Origin: Notamacropus eugenii | Lineage: Eukaryota > Chordata > Mammalia > Diprotodontia > Macropodidae | Reading direction: 5' to 3' | DNA: 64,000 nt | NCBI RefSeq assembly: GCF_028372415.1 | Contig: NC_092873.1 | Location: forward strand, 349,951,390 to 350,015,389 | In this document: positions 1 to 12,500 of the stretch, piece by piece | How the letters are laid out: every line of letters starts with the position of its first letter | Position numbering within the stretch: the first letter of the stretch is position 1 | Program-made: the position numbers and the translations under genes | Notes under the pieces: model-generated | What the model saw: the letters and a program-made list of their open reading frames with translations, nothing else | What the model was told of the DNA's origin: nothing | Database searches by the model: none

Positions 1-59
1 GTTGGGAGCCTTTCGTCATCTGGCTGTAACATACTTTAGCAGCCTGGTATCACACTATT

Positions 60-463
60 CCCTTTTGTGTACTTTATGCTGTAAGCCATGCTAGGGTAGT
101 CACCATTCCCTGATCTCAACCTTCTGTCTTCTAACTCCATTCATTTGCACATAGAGCTTCACATACTGCTCCTCCTTTCCTTGCCTTCTCTTGGGCTTTC
201 TAGTAAGCCTTTTCTGATTTTTCTCCACCTCTCTCCCCCTAGTTAGAAGTGCTTTCTCCCTCCTCTCGTAGGCCCCAGTGTGATCTCTCTCATCTGCTTA
301 GTTATTTTCTAACTCATAGTTATTGTCTTACTATTCTCTATTTGGGTGCAAGTTCTTTGAGAGCAGGGACTGTGCCTTATTTTATTTCATCTTTGTATCC
401 CAGGGGCCTACTTACCACAGTGCCTTCCACATAGTAGCTACTTATTAAACATTTTTTGAATTA
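60..463 (+). repeat. L2 LINE 3' fragment
   Basis: The order is typical of L2 3' ends: an 'agcagggactgtgcc' block, 'tttcatctttgtatccc', then 'cacagtgcc...cacatagtag' and a short TTTGAATT end at about 463. The upstream limit is vague because the 5' part is diverged. Confidence 0.6.
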
Positions 464-3400
464 GGGGGACTCAGCACAGTCATAGAGTGTGAGTATGGGT
501 CATATTGGTGCGAAGGGTGCAGGTGGCTGTCAGGCCAGGTTGGAGGGCTCCCTCCATCTTGCTCTTTCTTCCCTATTAGGAGCCTCATCACTGATGGCAG
601 GCACTGGGGAACATAACAGGGTTCCCTGAAGTGTTATAGCAGCTTCTACTGCCTAGTTCCTCTTGGGGAAAACAGTAAGAATCCTTGGGGAGGAGAAGAG
701 AGAATATAGGAGCAAAAGAAAAAATGTGTGAGGAGTCGGCTGTTATTTTCCTAGTTATTGTCTTCCCTTCTCCAAGGGGGCCTGGAGGAGACAGAGGAAA
801 GAGGAAAGGAAATGAAACCCAGGCTGTTTGGGGTCTTCTGTTTACATCTCTTTTCTCTGAGGTCAGGCTGCCTCTTGGATCCATCTCACATTTGAGTCCT
901 GGAAGTACTCTCCCCTCTCCTTTCTTAGCTGTGGGCCATCAGTCTGACCATGCTGGAGAACAGGGATTTTACTTATACTCTAGTTTCCTTTCTGTAAGGC
1001 TTTCTAATTCTCCCCTCTCATTACTGTGTGGGTAGTAGGGTAAAAGGCTCCCCTTCTCTGGTAAGACAAACCTACTTCCCCTCCCAGGGTACCTTGTTCC
1101 AGCAGCAATTGCTGCCATCTCCATTTTTTACAATAGACTAGGCAGTGGGCATGGAATTTGGGTGACTGTCTTAGGGATAGGGGTGAGCTTGGCACTAGGT
1201 TTTGAATAGCACTGAAATCTTTTCTGCCTCCTTTTACCCTGACTCCACTGCCCAAGTGGGGCAGAATGCCCCCCAAAAAGCAGGCTCCAGACCCTTTTCC
1301 ACTTCTTCTGGGATAGGCTGGGTCAAGCTGACAGGTGTCTACGTAGCTAAGAAAGGGGGACCCTTTCTTCTGGTTGAATTTTTTCTTTCCTTGTCCATAG
1401 AAGTCTGGCTTTTGGAATTAGTATTCTCTGGTCCCTTCATTTCCTATTTATATAAGAACAAGGTTGTATGTGGAGGCTTGAGCAGGCCACTGTTGCTTGC
1501 ACACCAAGGGGCCTTTTGCCTCTTAAGCCAGGCCTGGGGAGGAGACTTCCCTTCCACTATTCCCTAACATTCCCTGACATCAGTCAGTTCAGGGCCTGAG
1601 GCACAGTTATCAGCTGGGAGTTACCACTTCCACATCCCCTGCCCTTCTCTATGCCCACTTACTGCTTTGTGAAACAGCTAGTATTTGGTGCTATATTGAG
1701 CCATAGGTCCTTCCTACCCTTTGGCAATGCAAGACTTTCAGAAGTACAGAGGGGCTTTGAATTGGACTAGGAGTCTTGAAGTGGCAGAATTCTGTGTCTG
1801 AGTTGGCTCTGACTTTGGCAAGAGCTAGAAGAAGCTAAGAGAGGTAGGTCGGCCTCACCATCCCTCATAAACCAGTGTGCCTCTTCCCTTCCAGCTCATT
1901 TACAGAGTTGGGGGGCAGCAAATAGGATAGCCTCTGCGTGTGTGTGTGTGTGTGTATGTGTGTGAAGGATAAATAAGAGAGTGAAGGAGAGTAGGAGAGG
2001 GAGAGAGAGAGAATTTGTTACCCCACCCTCTTAGCCACATCTGGCCTTTACTGCAGATGTGGCTCTTGAGTTGTGGCCGCAAAGTCGTCAGTGTGGCAGC
2101 CGCTAAGGAATGTGCCCATTAGAGGAGGGGGTAAATTGGGGGTTGGCCTTAGTCCTCTGTTAGTCTCCTCCAGGAGTTAACTTAGGGCACTTTGGAGAGG
2201 GAAGAGATAACCAGGCCACAAAGGGATGGGCTGTTGAGGTGAGGTGGGGTGGGGAGACTGTCTCTACTCTAGGTTCTGACAGGATATGGTGCTCAGCCAT
2301 TCCACTATCCCTCTCTGTTCCTGCTCTGGTTTAGTCACTATTTCTGTTCTTGCCTTAGTTGAGGAAAGTGGGGGAAGAGGGGACTTGGGGCAAAATGGAG
2401 AGGAGAGGACTGATCATGGGGGAGAATTAGGTTGGGATCAGGATCTGGGGTACATCTTTGTAGCCTTGGCCTGTTGTTTCCTACTTTGCTTTGGGAAAGT
2501 CACCCTAGCTCCCTGCCTCTTTTTCTCAACAGGGAAGAGGAATCCTGTCTATTAAAGTGCTTTGAGAACTATGGAGAAAGGAGCCAAATAAAGGAATGGG
2601 GTGAGGGTAAATCCTTACCTCTTCCAGTTCCTTTACCCCTGGTTGTTGCCACCTTCCCTTTTGACTGGCAGATGGAAGGCGTATAGACTAGGTGTGGGTT
2701 GTGTGCATGTGTGAATGTACACCTGCCTGCCTATTCCTGTCCATGTTCCTGTGATTCCCACAGCACCAGAAGTAGATGAAATAGTAATTTTAGGACAGTG
2801 TTGGGGAGGTGGGGGGGGGGGGGGGGCACGAGGTCATAACTCTTCTCTAGCAGAACTGTTGGAACCATCTATTTCTTCTCTTGGGCCATCTGGACCCACT
2901 GCTCACTGTAGGGCTCTGCTCTGACATTTATTAAGTGGACCTGCCCCCCTCTTCCTTCCTTTTCCCCCAGGTGTTCCTCCATGGCTAGGTGTGTTCTCTA
3001 AACCTTAGCTTTACCTTCCCTCTGCCATCCTGTTTCATTCCTTTTCCTTCCCTGTCTCTCCTCCCACCTTCCTTCTTCTGCCTTTCCTTTCATACTTTCA
3101 TCTTCCCTCCACCCCCCTCGCCCTTCTTTCCTTCTCTTTCTCTGCACAGCTGCTGTTTGGCTCACTCTATATATAGCGGCATTTTCAGGGTAATTACAAT
3201 AAAACTGTTGAAAGGAGATAATCCAGCAAAGGAAGTAGACTGGCTCCCAAGCCCAGCCCTCCCCTTCCAGACAGGCCCAGCCCAGCACCGCCGCATTCAC
3301 CATTCCCTCCAGTTTTCTTCTTCCCTGTCCCCCTCCTACTTGGTGATTTGGGAATCTTTGTGAGGAGGGGGTCTTCTTTCTCATTTATTGAGTCTCCCTG

Positions 3401-4177
3401 TCTGTGCTTCTCCTACTCCTCCCACTTGGACTTAACCTTAGGTGACTCAGGGAAGGCCTAGGGAAATGGGATATTAGGGCTGCCTGGGTCTACATGAACC
3501 ATTTGGTTGAGGTTTAAATGGTTTCTGAAGCTTAGCCTTCTCTCTGAGGGTTATGCTGGAAAGCCCAGGTTGATGAAATATGCCGGACTGCTTTTGGTGA
3601 CTTGAATATGCCATTTGCCTTACCTGACCCTTTAGAGATTGTATTTCAGTTTTTGAGTTCAGATCCTGGAGAGGACTATAAGTGCTTTGAGATCTGTATA
3701 GTAGAGTGTCTATAAATGGACTTTTTTTTTTTAGTCTTTTTCTCTTCCAGTAGGATACAAGGGCCAACCCAGAGGAAAGATATTAAAAACACTGTTGTAG
3801 CACTATGGAGACTTACGGAGTGCCATGTCTGTTTTCACCCCCTTCCCTGAGGCTGGCTACATACCAATATTGTCAGTGTTGGGGAGACTGAGAAAATCTT
3901 TTGGCTGATGATCACAGATTTAGAGTTAGAAAGGAGATCATCTTGTCAACAATCCATCGTTTTATCGAGGGAGAAAACTGACTTGATTAAGATCACACAG
4001 CTCTTCTAGCCCAGGTCCTGACTCAGTGTTCTTCCCTTTATACCAGCTGTGTGTAGGGGCTGAGGAGTGGGGTTGAATAGGAGCTAGACTGTCTGTCATC
4101 CATTGCCTGTGCCTGGAGTTGATGAGCCATCACACACCTGTCTTTTTCCCCTCCTCTTTTCCCCTTTCCCTAAGCAG
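464..4177 (+). other. HDAC5: HDAC5 intron upstream of first coding exon in window
   Basis: No coding exon was found here; in particular I could not find a sequence encoding the expected N-terminus (MNSPNES...). It is mostly unique, pyrimidine-rich DNA with a (TG)n tract at 1938-1964, a G16 run at 2811-2826, the MEF2/E-box cluster near 3150-3200 and a weak MIR-like stretch at about 3915-4045. The last 60 bases are a strong polypyrimidine tract and acceptor for exon 4178. Confidence 0.6.
3147..3196 (+). promoter_or_regulatory. E-box plus perfect MEF2 site in HDAC5 intron
   Basis: CAGCTG (3147-3152) is followed 14 bp later by CTATATATAG (3167-3176), an exact match to the MEF2 consensus YTAWWWWTAR, and by the homeodomain-type core TAATTA (3191-3196). 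The motif block sits in an otherwise C/T-rich intron. Combined E-box and MEF2 sites are characteristic of muscle enhancers. That it works as an enhancer is inference. Confidence 0.45.
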
Positions 4178-6450
4178 TGGAGGTGAAGCCGGTGCTGTGT
4201 GGGGCCATGCCAGGCTCTGTTGGGGGTGGCAGGGGCGGAGGCAGCCCTGGTCCGACAGAGCTTCGGGGAGTGGGCCCCGCCGCCGCCGCCATCGACCCTG
4301 TGCTTCGAGAGCAGCAGCTGCAGCAAGAACTCCTGGCCCTTAAGCAGCAGCAGCAGCTCCAGAAGCAGCTCCTCTTCGCTGAGTTCCAGAAACAGCATGA
4401 CCACCTAACCCGGCAGCATGAGGTCCAGCTGCAGAAGCATCTTAAGGTGAGAAGCTCTTTTCTGCCTCCTGTCCTGTCTACCTCCCAGAGTGTGCACCAT
4501 AAGCAGTGGCTGGGAGTAGTGCTGGGGTAGTTTCTACTTTGGACCTTGGGTCCTCATCAGCTCCTGGGAGCACCTTTTGACCCAAAGCACTTTCTTTAAG
4601 CATTACTTTCTAAATCTGCCTGATTGCTGAATCCCTGCCCCAGGCACTGAACCTTTTGGGTTATCCTGGCCCTGAGCCTGTTTGGCTCTGGATTCAGAGA
4701 GCCGTCCCATTTGATCCCTAGGTAGCTATAGCTGTATTTCTTTTGCTGTTGCCACCATGTGCTTAAGCACCTCTTTTCTTTGCCCTTTATATGCCTTTCT
4801 CTACAGATTCTATACCATGGCAGTAGGTTTTCTAGGACCAGTTGTGGCAGGAGGAATTGTGGCATGGTGGATAGAGAGCTGTCCCTGGAGCCAAGAAGAT
4901 GTGGCTTCCATTCTTGCTTTGGATGTGCACTGGCTGTGCCGTTCTGGGCGAGCTGTCCAGCCTCTGGCAGGCTAACACCCAGATTGCTGCCTTTCAGTTG
5001 CAGAGCAGGTGCAAGCCTGCATTGGCAGAGGGAATTCCTGCTGTTGATATAGTCATAGGCCCAGTACAAGGGCAGCATGGTGATCAGTGGCGAGAGAGCT
5101 GGCCTTGCAATAGAAAGAAAGATCTAGATTCGAATTCTGACACACATCAGCTATTTGGCTCCAGTCCCAGGGTACTCAAGGCTCAAAGTTACAGCTGAAT
5201 GCTGATTTGCTTTGGTGGAGGGAGTTTCCACACCGGGAGTTCCCCGTACTAATGAAATTGTAGGTCCTGGCCAAAAAAACCAGAAAACAAAACCCTTTGT
5301 AAGGGCAAAGAGGGCATGTTAATGTTTCTGCCTAAAAGTTCTAAGGTGTGCTGCCTTGCCATAACTCTCTGGGCATGTAGTAGGCCTACAGCAGTGTGCC
5401 CCCTTGTGGCCTCTTTAGAAATGACACCTTCTGCCTGAGAACACTCCTTCCCCTATTTGGGGTTTGACTAGCTGGGCTCAGGGAGCCACAGACTCCTTAG
5501 CTCTTCATGAAGCCTGCTTTCCTGGTGCTTTTGGGAGATGTTCCATTGATCAGTGGCTAGCTTTCCCTCCTCTGACCAAGCAAAACACAAGGAAGTGAGG
5601 GAGATGGACAGTGATCTTACCATTTTGACAATCAGAGTAATTAAAATCCAACACACAGTTTACCCCCCAAATTTACAGAAGACATTCCCTTTCCTTACAG
5701 TGGGAGAGGAGACTGTGCTTTTCCCAGACTGTCTCTTTACTTTCTGCTCCATTCTCCTCTTGAGACTCTAGTCCTTTCCCTTACCTTCTGTCCTTCCATG
5801 ATTGAAGCCCTTCCTGGATTCTGAAATCAGCCAGTTAGGGACTGGGGAGTGCAGACTTGTACCTGTTCTTCCTTAACTCCATAGCTGACGTGATACCCTC
5901 TCCCCTCTGTAGCAGCAGCAGGAGATGCTGGCTGCCAAGAGGCAGCAGGAGCTGGAGCAGCAACGTAAACGGGAGCAGCAGCGGCAAGAGGAGCTGGAGA
6001 AGCAGAGGCTGGAACAGCAGCTGCTCATCTTGCGGAACAAAGAGAAAAGCAAAGAAAGTGAGGGTGCCCCTTCCCCCTCCTGGTGCCAGGGCCTCTGGTG
6101 TCGGGCCCTGAGGTTGCTTTGCTCCAGACCCTCCCTGCTAGGCATGCTCACTTCTCCATCTCACCAGACATTATCTGTGCTGTCCACGTGTGTCCTGGCC
6201 CCTTTGTGCTGTCCCCATGGCCAGTCCTAGAATCTGCAGAGGAGGAAGAGGGGGCTCAGGGCAGCCATTGTTGTGGTGCCTTGGCCTCAATGGCTACCAC
6301 CTCTCTCCAGGTGCCATTGCCAGCACTGAGGTAAAACTGAAGCTTCAAGAGTTTCTCTTGAGCAAATCTAAGGAGCCAACGACAGGCGGACTCAACCATT
6401 CCCTCCCACAGCACCCCAAATGCTGGTAGGTGACAGGAGTGAAAGGTGTG

Positions 6451-6504
<54 letters not shown>

Positions 6505-9500
6505 GTAATGCAGGTTTTTCTCAGATGTATTTTCCCCTTCAAAAATAGCCAGTTATGAGAATAATGAAGAGCATCCTTCTACTCTGATATGAAGCTATAT
6601 TAACATTATGTTAGCTTCGATTATTTTGGATATGGCCCTGCAAATGTCCTTAAGTAGTACAGGTGTCTCCAAAGTTTTAGTACAGATGTTTGGGATACTC
6701 TCTTCTCTTCAGCTAAGACCTCAGGCAGAGGCTAAAAATTTCTTCTTTCAGGTTGAGGGTTTCCTGTCAGTGGGGATCCTCTTATTTATACCTATTTCAG
6801 GGTTTGCTATATGAAGATTGACAATGAACTTGACTAATTGACTCACTGATTCTGCCTCTTTTTTTTCTTAATTCTTTCCTTTCCCTTCCCTTTCTAGGGG
6901 AGCCCATCACGCTTCATTGGACCAGAGTTCCCCTCCCCAGAGTGGTCCCCCTGGGACACCCCCCTCCTACAAACTTCCTCTGCTTGGGCCCTATGATAGC
7001 CGGGATGACTTCCCACTTCGAAAAACAGGTAAACTCATCCCATTCCTGCCTTTGGATCTATGGATTCTACATTATCCTACAGACCTCAGTATCTGGGAAA
7101 AGAAGTCCTAGAGAGAATCAGGGATGCTACTAGAAACCACAATTACTGCAGCCTGGTTACCTGCTTGGAATTCTGGGAGAGCAAGAGGTCTTGGTGAAAC
7201 TAGGAGTTTGTCACTGAGGTGGGATCTGAGCCATGTTCCCTTTCCCATAGCCTCGGAACCCAATCTGAAGGTGCGTTCCAGGCTAAAGCAGAAGGTGGCT
7301 GAGCGGCGGAGCAGCCCTCTCCTGCGAAGAAAGGATGGGACTGTCATCAGCACTTTTAAGAAGAGAGCTATTGAGATCACAGGTGCCTAGGGGCTGGTGG
7401 AGGCTAGAGGGTATCCCTGTCTCCACAAGGGGCCAGTGGAGGCTGGAGCCTGGGACTTCTGGCAGGGGAGAACACAGGCAACCGGGTGATACCTGTGTCC
7501 TTGTACAGTGTCATCTGTGTGTAACAGTGCCCCAGGCTCCGGCCCCAGTTCCCCCAACAGCTCCAACAGCACCATTGCTGAGAACGGCTTCACCGGCTCC
7601 GTCCCTAACATCCCCACTGAGGTATGGGCCACCCAGACAGATGAGTTGGGAAGACCCCCAAAGTAGGATGAACTAGACCCTTTCATGGTAGGCCATTGAG
7701 CAGAGTTTCCAGGAATCAAACCAATTCTTGTCCTTTTTTTCCCTTTAAAAAGTATAAGACATAAAGGTCCCTTTTCCTTGTTCTGTCCAGACACCTTGGC
7801 AAATGTTCATTTGTCCTCTGGGACAGGGAGTTCCTCTCCATCTCTTTTCCATTAAAAGACCTGATCCCTGTGCCCCTGTGATAGTGGGCTCCTCCTAGCT
7901 AGCTCACTAGCTGCCCTTAGGCTTTTCTCTAGCACCTCAGTGTTTCCATGAAAAGCACTCTCCTATGACTGCTGTCTCAGTTAGCTAGATTTTCTCCCCC
8001 CTTGTTCCCCCACCATTACTTACTGTCATGCTTATTTATTCTGACTGCCTTTCAGATGCTCCCTCAGCACCGTGCCCTTACTTTGGACAGCTCCCCTAAC
8101 CAGTTCAGTCTCTACACGTCCCCCTCTCTGCCCAACATTTCCTTAGGACTACAGGCCACAGTCACAGTCACCAATTCGCACCTCACTGTGAGTATGGGGT
8201 GCAGACACTTCTTTCCTTTTTAGGAATCCCCCAAGGGCTGTTCTCCATCAGTCATAGCGGTGAGGGTTTTTGGTATCATAATCCCTAGACTTCACATTCC
8301 CAGTGAGCTGAGGCCTAGGGCTTCACAGAGACTCAGGCAGTGTGGCTTAGGTGAATGGAATGGGGTGAGCAAAAGGGGAGGTTGGGGTGGAGTTAGCAGT
8401 GGGGATGGCAACTGGGCTTTAGGTGGTGTTGGGGCAAATAGGGCCCAAAGACATGGAGTTAGCTCCTCACCCTCCTGGCCTCCCCACACCAGGCCCCCCA
8501 GAAGCTGTCAACGCAGCAGGAGGCAGAGAGACAGGCCATCCAGTCCCTCCGGCAGGGAGGGGCACTGACGGGCAAGTTCATGAGTACGTCCTCGATCCCA
8601 GGTTGTCTGCTGGGTGTGGCGCTGGAGGGCGATGTCAACCCCCACGGGCACGCCTCTCTGCTGCAGCACGTGCTGCTCCTGGAGCAGGCCCGGCAGCAGA
8701 GCACCCTCATAGCTGGTGAGCCATGGAAGCCAGGAGCCAGCACAAGCTGGTTCTTTTTCCCAGGGTGGGAGTGAAGCAGGTGGGGAAAAACAAAACCAGG
8801 GTGCCTGGGTTGGTTTTCTGGCTCTGCCACAGCTTATAACCTTGCTGGGGTCATTCTCTCTAGAAATATTTATTGCCTTAATAGGGAACATTGTACTTAG
8901 AATAGGTATTAGAAATCTGTGCTAAAAAGTGCATATGGTTTCTGTCTCTCAGTCTTATGAGGTTACCTCAGTCCCTGCTCTCAGGGAACTCTTATTCTGA
9001 TGGGGGGGACATTGTACCTGCTCTCATGAACTTTGCAGTCTAATTTGAGGGAGATGGCATAGCAAAAGAATTATGACAGAAATTTATACAATCAATAGAA
9101 ATATAAAATTACAAAAATGAACTGAAGGAAGTATATTAGAGATTGAATTAGTGATTTTACAATACAGAGACAAGAGTATCTGCCAGGACCACTGGAAAGT
9201 TTAATTTGAATTGTGCACAGGATAGGAAGTGTGTATGGTGGTGAGCAGCAGGAGGGGGGATATTGGTCCATCTTTTGGAATGGCTTCCTCTGAGTTTTTC
9301 CCTTTATATGGACTGGTGTTCAGAGAAGGTTCCCAGGAACTGATGCCAGCTTTTCCCTCCCTGAGTAGTGCCACTCCATGGCCAATCCCCATTGGTGACT
9401 GGTGAGCGCATTGCCGCCAACATGCGGACGGTAGGCAAACTGCCCCGACACCGCCCGCTGAGCCGAACACAGTCGTCCCCCTTGCCACAGAGCCCCCAGG

Positions 9501-12500
9501 CCCTGCAGCAGCTTGTGATGCAGCAGCAGCACCAGCAGTTTTTGGAAAAGCAGAAGCAACAGCAGCTGCAGCTAGGCAAGGTGGGCTTGGGAAAAGGGAA
9601 AGAAGTGAGTAGCAGCAAAGTAAGGCCTCCCCATCCCCCCACCCCCCACCCCCCACCCCATGGGTGGAATCCGGAATCTGTGATGCTACAGATACAGATG
9701 TCCTGGGATCAGCCTGAGATGGCAAGGAGGCAGAATGTGGTGGTATCTGTTAGTTCATATGCTTTTCCCCCAAACTTTGTGCTTTTTTTGGAGACATCTG
9801 CCATAGGAACTAGCAGATAATGGACAGCTTACTTTTCTATCTGCTTGTCCCTAGATCCTCACCAAGACAGGAGAGTTACCACGTCAGCCCACTACACACC
9901 GTGAGGAGACAGAAGAAGAGCTAACGGAGCATCAGGAAGGGCTGCTAGGAGAGGGAGCCCTGCCGGGGCCTAGGGATGGCTCCACGGAAAGCGAGAGCCC
10001 ACAAGAGGACCTGGAGGAGGAGGAAGAAGAGGAAGAGGAGGAGGAGGATTGCATCCAGGTCAAGGATGAGGGCAGTGAAATTAGCTTGGATGAGAATCCC
10101 CTGTTAGAAGAGGCCAGTGGGGACTACAAGCAGGTGACTGCCCTCTCCTTACTTACTGTGCACATCCTGACCCTCAGCCTTCCTTGTTCTACTGCCTCCC
10201 ATAGTCTGCTGTTCTGCTGCCATTTATCCAGCCTCCAGGGTTCCAGAAGTGGGCAAAATTAGATTTAGTTCAAGTTGTCAGAGGGATAAAGGAGAGTGAG
10301 AAAGAGGTTTAAGGATCACTTCTCATTTGTTTGCCAGTCCCTTTGTTTATCCTCGTCACTGTCTGGTTTCCTCCATGTCTCTGTCTACCTGGCTTCTTCA
10401 CCTGTGTCTGTCAGCACGTGGCTGCATGTGTCTCTGTGTCTGTCCCTGCATCTGTCCCTGTGCGTGCATGCCTGTGTGTGTACACACCCACTCTTACTAC
10501 TATTTGTCTTGTACCCTGTGCTTCATTCATTGCAGACTGCAGAGCTGCCTCATCTGACTGACTCATCCCACCCCCTCAGTGCCACCTCCTTTTCCCCTCC
10601 TTTCTTCTTACCTCAGTGCTATTCCCCTAGCATGACTCATCAAACCCTACCCCCCCCCCCTTCAAGAGGCAGTGGCGAAGACAGAATCGTCTCCCATCTC
10701 AAGGATGAGTGGGGGTGGGGTGGTGGGTGGGAACAGAAGCAAAACTTTGAGGCTTTGAGATTTTTAGTTTCCTTTCCTAGCTTCCTTCTAAAACTGCAAT
10801 TCACTGCATTGGGTTTCCTGTTCAGAGCCCTTTTAGGTACCCCTGTTTGTCCCTCTGTAAGCCTGAAGAGGAGAAACTGCCCTCTCTATTGCAGCCTTCC
10901 TTTTTCAGACTCATTCACTTTCCCTGTCCCTCTCCAGGTGTTCACAGATGCTCAGCAGCTGCAGTCCCTGCACGTGTACCAGGCCCCTCTCAGCCTGGCT
11001 TCTGTGCCCCATCAGGCCCTGGGCCGAACCCAGTCCTCACCTGCTGCCCCTCTAGGCATGAAGAGTGCCCCTGAACTGCCCACCAAACACCTCTTTACTA
11101 CAGGTGAATCCTAACATCTAGCCAGATATATTCTTCTACTTGCATGTAGAAGGCAAAGAGTCTCCACACCTCTGAAAGGTATAGTCTTTTTTCTGGTATA
11201 AGATCCCCTGGATCTTTTCCTGAAAGAAAAATGATCCCACTCAACACCTATCATTATTGAGCTTTACATAGCACTCTCCACCTCTGCTAAGGCAGTGAGA
11301 AGAATTTTGAGTTTAGAGTCCAGAGACCTGGCTCCTATTTCTTGCTCCATGGTCCTAGGCCTTTAGTCATTTTTCCCTTTTGGGCTTCAGTTTCTTCCTC
11401 TGTAAAATGAGATAGGACTAAGTGTCCCTTCTAGCTTTGGATCCTGTGGTAACAAAAACTCCCTCTCAGATCAGAATCCTTCAGGTACAGGTAAGGGAGA
11501 GATACAGACATCTAGACTCCCTAGTTAAATCCTCTCTTCATCATATTTCCCCTACCAAGCCTGCTCCCCCCCTCCCCCATTCCCCTTCTTTTGAAAGAGG
11601 AGAGGCCTCCCCGACTCTAGGTCTCAGGTAGTCAAGTTGGCAGGTTGTATTATGGGAGGATCAGGGGCAAAGGCCATAGGACTCAGTAGCTCCTTTTGCT
11701 TTCCAGGAGTAGTTTATGACACATTCATGCTGAAGCACCAGTGCATGTGTGGGAATACCCACATCCACCCTGAGCATGCAGGCCGTATCCAAAGCATTTG
11801 GTCTAGGCTGCAAGAGACAGGTCTGCTTAGCAAGTGTGAGGTAAGGGTGTGTCTTAGGTACTATCCAGTGCCATCCCCTTTCCTCTGAATTATCTGTTAA
11901 CCTGACAATTTTCCCCATACCTATGGGTCCGATGTCCTTGCTTGTCCTTTCCCTGGGGACCCAGTCTTCCTTTTTTGTTCCCTCGTAAATACTTTTCCTG
12001 TCCCTAACCAACTGGGGTCATCCACTTTTTCTCCATCTTCCTGTGAATCCAAGTCCTGATCTCCTTCCATAACCTCATCCACTGAGTAGGATAGGGGTGC
12101 TTGGGGTTTTGTGTCAGCAGATCATTTTTGTGGTCTTGAATCTCTAGGCAAGCAGGGATTAGGGGTGTCCTCCCCTTTCTGGAGCTATGGAGAAGGGTAT
12201 AGGCTGGGATGGGAGAGGGAGAGGAAGGGTCTAATACCCTATCCATTTATTCTTCTTGTCTTCTACTATTTAGCGAATTCGGGGGCGTAAAGCTACACTG
12301 GATGAGATCCAGACAGTACATTCGGAGCACCACACCTTGCTCTATGGGACCAGCCCCCTCAACCGGCAGAAGCTTGACAGCAAGAAGCTGCTGGGTGAGT
12401 TTGGGACCATGTTGACTCTTCCCAGTTGGGGGCCACTTTTCAGTCAATCTCCTCTTTCTATGGGACAGAAGAGTGGCAAAAGTGATGGTGTCCTGATGTG

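Noticed and set aside
3167-3176. TATATATAG as a TATA box for an internal HDAC5 promoter
   Set aside because: No CpG island, no initiator-like context and no first exon evident nearby. The MEF2 reading fits better.
9201-9725. 174-codon open frame on the - strand
   Set aside because: Antisense shadow of the Gln-rich HDAC5 exon 9369-9580; no recognisable protein.
10296-11114. 272-codon open frame on the + strand
   Set aside because: It is intron sequence (C/T-rich) read through into HDAC5 exon 10938-11103. Only the exon part is coding; a clear acceptor (tctccag) sits at 10937.
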